NCBI GenBank assembly: GCA_050181295.1
Contig: JBFXDI010000128.1
Coordinates: forward strand, 1 to 11,026
From: JBFXDI01 sp050181295
GTDB lineage: Bacteria > Pseudomonadota > Alphaproteobacteria > Rhizobiales > Aestuariivirgaceae
Direction of reading: 5' to 3'
DNA length: 11,026 nt
In this document: piece after piece, positions 8,092 to 11,026 of the stretch
Layout of the letters: every line of letters starts with the position of its first letter
How positions within the stretch are numbered: the stretch's first letter is position 1
The notes under the pieces: generated by a model
What the model saw: only the letters and a program-made list of their open reading frames with translations
Databases searched by the model: none
What the model was told of the DNA's origin: nothing
Position numbers and translations under genes: made by a program

Positions 8092-8710
8092 CGACCTCCA
8101 CCCCGGCGATGATTCGCGACAGGTCCATTGAGGGTGCCGGCGCATCGGCCGCCGCACCCGCGTTGCGCTGCTGCCCGGCGACCTGTTCCGGCGTCATGGG
8201 CACGTGGATGAAGCCGGCGGGTGTGTCTAGATTACGCCGCTCGATGAGCTCCAGCAGGCAATAGAGGCAGGCGTTGCAGAGATAGGTTCCGGCGCTCGGC
8301 GACAGGATCGCCGGGACCCCGGCATCGAGCAGCGCGGCTCTTATGTCCGCGAGCGGCAGCGTGGAGAACCGCGCGGCGGGTCCCGTCCGCGAAACCGGAA
8401 GGTCGGAAAGTCGGCTTCCGTCGTTGTCGGGGATGTCGAAGTCGGCGAGGTTGACGGCGACGCGCTCGAGCCGCAGCGCCGGCGAACCGGGCGCGAGACC
8501 GAGGCCGATCACCGCGGCCGGCGCGAACTGCTCGATGAGCCGGTCGAGCCTCTCGCTGATACGCGCGAACGAGACGGGAAGCTCGCGGCCGATGATCTTC
8601 CATCCGTCCAGGGATCGCCCGTCCAGCTCCCTTGCGGCGAGCAGCGAGGGATTCGACGCCATTCCGCCGAAGGGCTCGAAGCCGGTCACAAGGATGGGGC
8701 GCGTGGACAT
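8036..8710 (-). CDS. pcp: Pyrrolidone-carboxylate (pyroglutamyl) peptidase I, family C15
   Basis: This 224-residue cytoplasmic cysteine peptidase removes N-terminal pyroglutamate from peptides. The N-terminal signature ILVTGFEPFGGMASNPS (6-22) is diagnostic. The catalytic residues are visible: Glu82 in LERVAVN, Cys145 in SAGTYLCNACLY (139-150) and His169 in AGFIHVP (165-171). DIPDNDG (92-98) is also conserved. The length matches the family (about 215). The open frame extends upstream to 8905, but that part lies inside the preceding gene and has no C15 similarity; the ATG at 8710 gives the canonical start. No clear Shine-Dalgarno is seen. It begins 17 nt after the stop of the Type ISP restriction-modification gene on the same strand, so it may be co-transcribed with it. 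Its 3' end overlaps the convergent DUF1127 gene. The family call is secure. Confidence 0.93.
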   Translation of the reverse strand: MSTRPILVTGFEPFGGMASNPSLLAARELDGRSLDGWKIIGRELPVSFARISERLDRLIEQFAPAAVIGLGLAPGSPALRLERVAVNLADFDIPDNDGSRLSDLPVSRTGPAARFSTLPLADIRAALLDAGVPAILSPSAGTYLCNACLYCLLELIERRNLDTPAGFIHVPMTPEQVAGQQRNAGAAADAPAPSMDLSRIIAGVEVAIRETARALSQGRAAARA

Positions 8711-8727
8711 CGATATCTGCGTGTTAA

Positions 8728-10797
8728 TCAGCGTCGCGCGCGCTGCATCTCTTCGACGATCTCCATCGTCTCGACGCTCACACGCGTCACGCGCATGAGA
8801 AGGTCGATCACCTTCTCCTTGTGGTACTCGAAGCGGTAGGTGTTGAACTTCTCGCGGATCGTCAAATCCTTCGGTGTCCGCTCTCTGTACTGGTCGAGGA
8901 TCCATTCAAGCCCCGAGCGGTTGCCGAGCCGGTACTTCCACGCCGCGGCGGGCACGCCTGAGAGCGTGGTCTCGCCATCGATGCGGATGATGTCGTTGTC
9001 GCGGTCGGGCTTCAGCAGCGTCTTCGGCGGGACGCCGGCGGCGCGCGCCTTATCGTCGGCAACGTCGGTGCGTTTGAGCGGCCAGGGCTCAACCGCCTCG
9101 TAGCCGATGTGAAGCGCCATGAGCCGCCTTCCCCATTCGGTCCATTGCCGGAAGTTGGGATAAAATGGGATGCGTGGGAACTCGCGCTTCAGGTTCAGCG
9201 CATAGGTCTCGCGATAGACGGGATCGTGCAGCACGCCATAGACGTAGTGGAAGATGTTGTCCTTCGTGATGGCCGCCTGTTTCTCTTCTCCCCTTGCAGG
9301 AGAAGGTGGGAAGGCGCGAAGCGGGGGACCGGATGAGGGGTGCGCCGCAAGCGGATGCTCCCGCCCATCCGCCTCCCCATCCTTGTCCTGAGGTGCGAGC
9401 CCGGATCCGGCGAGCCTCGAAGGACCATACGCCTCGCGGAATTTCCGGAGCGCCCAGTCGGTGACGTTGTCCACCCGCTCGCCGTCCTTGGTGTAGCGGT
9501 AGCGGGAGACGACCTGATAAGCGTCGGCGGCGGCTCCATAGTGCAGATCGACAGGGCCGTTCCAACTCGACACGCAGAAATCGGCGCGCGATCCAACACC
9601 GCTGAAGCTGATCACTATGTTTTCCGTTCCAAGAGGAAACATGTCCGGCAGTTGGTAGGTTCTGCCATTAAAGGTTTGATCAAAATACACAAATTTCCGA
9701 GTAAATGGACGATATGCGGCAGGTCTTATCTGCTCAGCGTGGTATGCTTTTTTGATACCACGGCTCAATGCCGAGGCAAGCACTGCATCCCACTTAATCG
9801 TGTCCCTATCTCCGAAATCTCGATCCTTCCGCGTAGCTTCGTAGGCGCTCACGAAGTATCGCATCTTCTCCTCGAGTGCCTTGCGTGAGACGTCATAGGT
9901 CCACTCGTCGCGCTGCGTTTTGAGACCACTTGAGAAGAGTTTGAAAACCGCCTGAGCCTTCGGCCCGCTGCGGCCTGCCTTGGCTGCCTTGCTGGCCATC
10001 GGGATCAGTTCGTCCCAGTCGTTGTCCGTCTGTTGCAGCCAGATCGCCTTCTCGTTGGGCTCGATGCGCTGCCAGGCGATTGCCGACGCCTTCGTGCCGG
10101 CAAGGAAGCCGAGCTTGTCCTCCTTCGTGTCGAACTCCGGCCGGCGCGCGTAGAATATCTTGCAGCCCTGCTGGCGGTGGCGCTTCACCATGAAGGAGAT
10201 GGCGACTCCGGTCTGGATGCCGAACACGTTGTGCTTGGTGCCCGAAATCTTCGGATTGGCGCGCACGTCGCCACCAAGATCAAGGACATGGATCTCGTTG
10301 AACTCGCGCTCGATAGCGCGGCGAAAGCCGTCGAAAGCTGCCTTCTCGATGAAGTTCCGGTTGGTGATCAATGCCAGCACGCCGTCGTCGTGCAGCCGGT
10401 CCGATGCCCAGCGGAAGAACCGAGTGTACATATCATACACCGAATTCCTATTCTGGGCGGTTCCCAGTCGGAAATAGGTTCCTCGGATGCGCTCGTCAAT
10501 CCGGCGGTAAGGCCGGTTCGGGTTGCGCATGTTGAAGTTCTCCTGCCAAGCGTTGTAAGGCGGGTTGCCGATGATGACGCTGATCTTGCGTTTGTTTTGC
10601 CGCTTCACGCGCTCGACGTTCTCCTCCGAGAGCGCCGCGAACATATCGTGCTGATAGCCCGCCCTGATCCCCAGCCCCGCCACGTTGTCGAGCGTGTCCA
10701 CGAAGCACAGGTTCTCGAACTCCGCATATTGCCCGGCGACGCCGTAGTAGGTCGCCTCGATGTTCAGGTTGGCGACGTAGTAGGGCAGGATCGCCAC
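8728..10797 (-). CDS. Type ISP restriction-modification enzyme, methyltransferase/target-recognition half (downstream reading frame of a frameshifted gene)
   Basis: This 689-residue reading frame matches the C-terminal half of Type ISP (LlaGI/LlaBIII-like) single-chain enzymes, which fuse an Mrr-like nuclease, a helicase, an N6-adenine methyltransferase and a specificity region. Motif IV NPPY sits at 78-81 in VIIGNPPYNAW. It is followed by VYDMYTRFFRWASDRL, DDGVLALITNRNFIE and LDLGGDVRANP, all typical. The C-terminal part DNIFHYVYGVLHDPVYRE (513-530) and IPFYPNFRQWTEWG are ISP hallmarks. The GTG at 10797 is only the first formal start. Homology in this frame continues upstream to 10902 (PATGTGTF, then residues ending LHANEVAILPYY) and then jumps frame, so this is not an independent gene. 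Residues 460-509 are an in-frame insertion built from palindromic repeats. Codons about 320-399 are AT-rich. Without upstream parts it could not cut DNA. Identity is firm; function is doubtful. Confidence 0.85.
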   Translation of the reverse strand: MAILPYYVANLNIEATYYGVAGQYAEFENLCFVDTLDNVAGLGIRAGYQHDMFAALSEENVERVKRQNKRKISVIIGNPPYNAWQENFNMRNPNRPYRRIDERIRGTYFRLGTAQNRNSVYDMYTRFFRWASDRLHDDGVLALITNRNFIEKAAFDGFRRAIEREFNEIHVLDLGGDVRANPKISGTKHNVFGIQTGVAISFMVKRHRQQGCKIFYARRPEFDTKEDKLGFLAGTKASAIAWQRIEPNEKAIWLQQTDNDWDELIPMASKAAKAGRSGPKAQAVFKLFSSGLKTQRDEWTYDVSRKALEEKMRYFVSAYEATRKDRDFGDRDTIKWDAVLASALSRGIKKAYHAEQIRPAAYRPFTRKFVYFDQTFNGRTYQLPDMFPLGTENIVISFSGVGSRADFCVSSWNGPVDLHYGAAADAYQVVSRYRYTKDGERVDNVTDWALRKFREAYGPSRLAGSGLAPQDKDGEADGREHPLAAHPSSGPPLRAFPPSPARGEEKQAAITKDNIFHYVYGVLHDPVYRETYALNLKREFPRIPFYPNFRQWTEWGRRLMALHIGYEAVEPWPLKRTDVADDKARAAGVPPKTLLKPDRDNDIIRIDGETTLSGVPAAAWKYRLGNRSGLEWILDQYRERTPKDLTIREKFNTYRFEYHKEKVIDLLMRVTRVSVETMEIVEEMQRARR
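9281..9342 (-). repeat. Palindromic repeat inserted in frame in the ISP gene (copy 1)
   Basis: On the plus strand TTCTCC (9285-9290) and GGAGAA (9298-9303) form a stem around CCTTGCA. A variable GGCGCGAAGCGGG part and GGATGAGGGG follow. This is the layout of a widespread Hyphomicrobiales intergenic repeat (CTTCTCCCC...GGAGAAGGTG...GCGCGAAGCG...GGATGAGGGG), recognised from memory. Here it lies inside a coding frame and encodes a Pro/Arg-rich stretch ending PARGEEKQAA. Confidence 0.65.
9351..9372. repeat. Small inverted repeat within the ISP gene insertion
   Basis: GCGGATG (9351-9357) pairs perfectly with CATCCGC (9366-9372) over an 8-nt loop. It lies between the two larger palindromic elements and belongs to the same inserted block of about 50 codons. 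It may be the edge of either repeat. Confidence 0.5.
9373..9427 (-). repeat. Palindromic repeat inserted in frame in the ISP gene (copy 2, different family)
   Basis: Read on the minus strand, the element starts GGTCCTTCGAGGCTCGCC at 9426, passes a perfect CCGGATCCGG core (9401-9410), and continues GGCTCGCACCTCAGGACAAGGATG. The arms TCCT..GAGG and CCTCAGGA pair. This pattern (CCTTCGAGGCTCG...GCTCGCACCTCAGGATG) is a well-known intergenic repeat of Bradyrhizobium-like genomes, recognised from memory. It encodes GPSRLAGSGLAPQDKDG in the enzyme. Confidence 0.65.
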
Positions 10798-10865
10798 CTC
10801 GTTGGCGTGCAGCTCGTGCTTGTACTTGCGCGCGAGCTTCGCCTTGTCGCCCGCGAAGTGCTCGA

Positions 10866-11026
10866 TCAGTTCGCAGATGAAGGTGCCGGTGCCGGTCGCC
10901 GGTCGAGGATCTCCACGTCCCGGTCGATGAGCGTGCGGCCGAAGTGCCGGTGGCAGAGCCAGTCCGCGCCCTCGATCATGAACTTCACGATCTCGTTCGG
11001 CGTGTAGACCACGCCAAGCCGGTCCG
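10866..11026 (-). pseudogene. Upstream reading frame of the frameshifted Type ISP enzyme (runs off the window)
   Basis: On the minus strand from the window edge the frame reads DRLGVVYTPNEIVKFMIEGA, then DWLCHRHFGRTLIDRDVEILD, the segment that leads into methyltransferase motif I of Type ISP enzymes. After EILD (Asp codon 10904-10902) the expected PATGTGTF is found in the frame shifted by one base, starting at 10902. This frame instead continues with about 11 unrelated codons to a TGA at 10868-10866. One C/G pair is missing from a CCC run at 10900-10902 compared with the expected GAC CCG GCG. The nuclease and helicase domains should lie beyond 11026. The break is either a true mutation or a base-calling error. 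Confidence 0.8.

Noticed and set aside
10866..10902. Programmed ribosomal frameshifting as explanation for the split ISP gene
   Set aside because: No slippery heptamer or suitable downstream structure is visible at the junction, and the expected codons are restored simply by one missing C. Mutation or base-calling error is simpler.
10033..11007. 324-residue plus-strand open frame
   Set aside because: It is antisense to the Type ISP methyltransferase region, which has NPPY and other motifs; this frame has none.

Overview
The window looks like a piece of an alphaproteobacterial chromosome, most likely Hyphomicrobiales (Rhizobiales). The reasons are high GC, a Liv-type branched-chain amino acid ABC operon, a DUF1127 gene, and short palindromic repeats of the kind common between genes in that order. 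Long open frames antisense to the real genes are GC-driven shadows and are left out. No gene-free stretch exceeds 300 bases; the longest is the 222-bp leader/promoter region at 6983-7204. No tRNA, rRNA, CRISPR array or transposase was seen.

Left and centre (1-6982, all minus strand). A complete Liv-type uptake system is read right to left: periplasmic substrate-binding protein (5720-6982), permeases LivH (4516-5622) and LivM (2728-4491), and ATPases LivG (1937-2725) and LivF (1230-1937). Spacing is tight: a 24-nt gap between LivH and LivM, 2 nt between LivM and LivG, and a TAATG stop/start overlap between LivG and LivF. A perfect 12-bp hairpin separates the binding-protein gene from livH. A 102-bp paired-palindrome repeat follows livF, then a short-chain dehydrogenase (306-1058) and a RidA-family gene cut by the window edge (1-251). 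The genes suggest import of an amino acid or small amide followed by oxidation and clean-up of reactive enamine intermediates. The substrate cannot be named from sequence.

Middle (7205-8710). A second, different RidA-family gene (minus strand) diverges from a small DUF1127 gene (plus strand, 7816-8091). The DUF1127 gene overlaps, tail to tail, the end of a pyrrolidone-carboxylate (pyroglutamyl) peptidase gene (8036-8710, minus strand).

Right (8728-11026, minus strand). This is the C-terminal half of a Type ISP restriction-modification enzyme (methyltransferase plus target-recognition region). It is the most unusual part of the window. A single missing base breaks the frame exactly at the SAM-binding motif (DPATGTG). 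About 50 codons made of two Rhizobiales-type palindromic repeats are inserted in frame near the C-terminal region. The probable target-recognition stretch is much more AT-rich than its surroundings. The gene is either a decaying defence gene or an active one with a sequencing error; the inserted repeats remain unusual either way.
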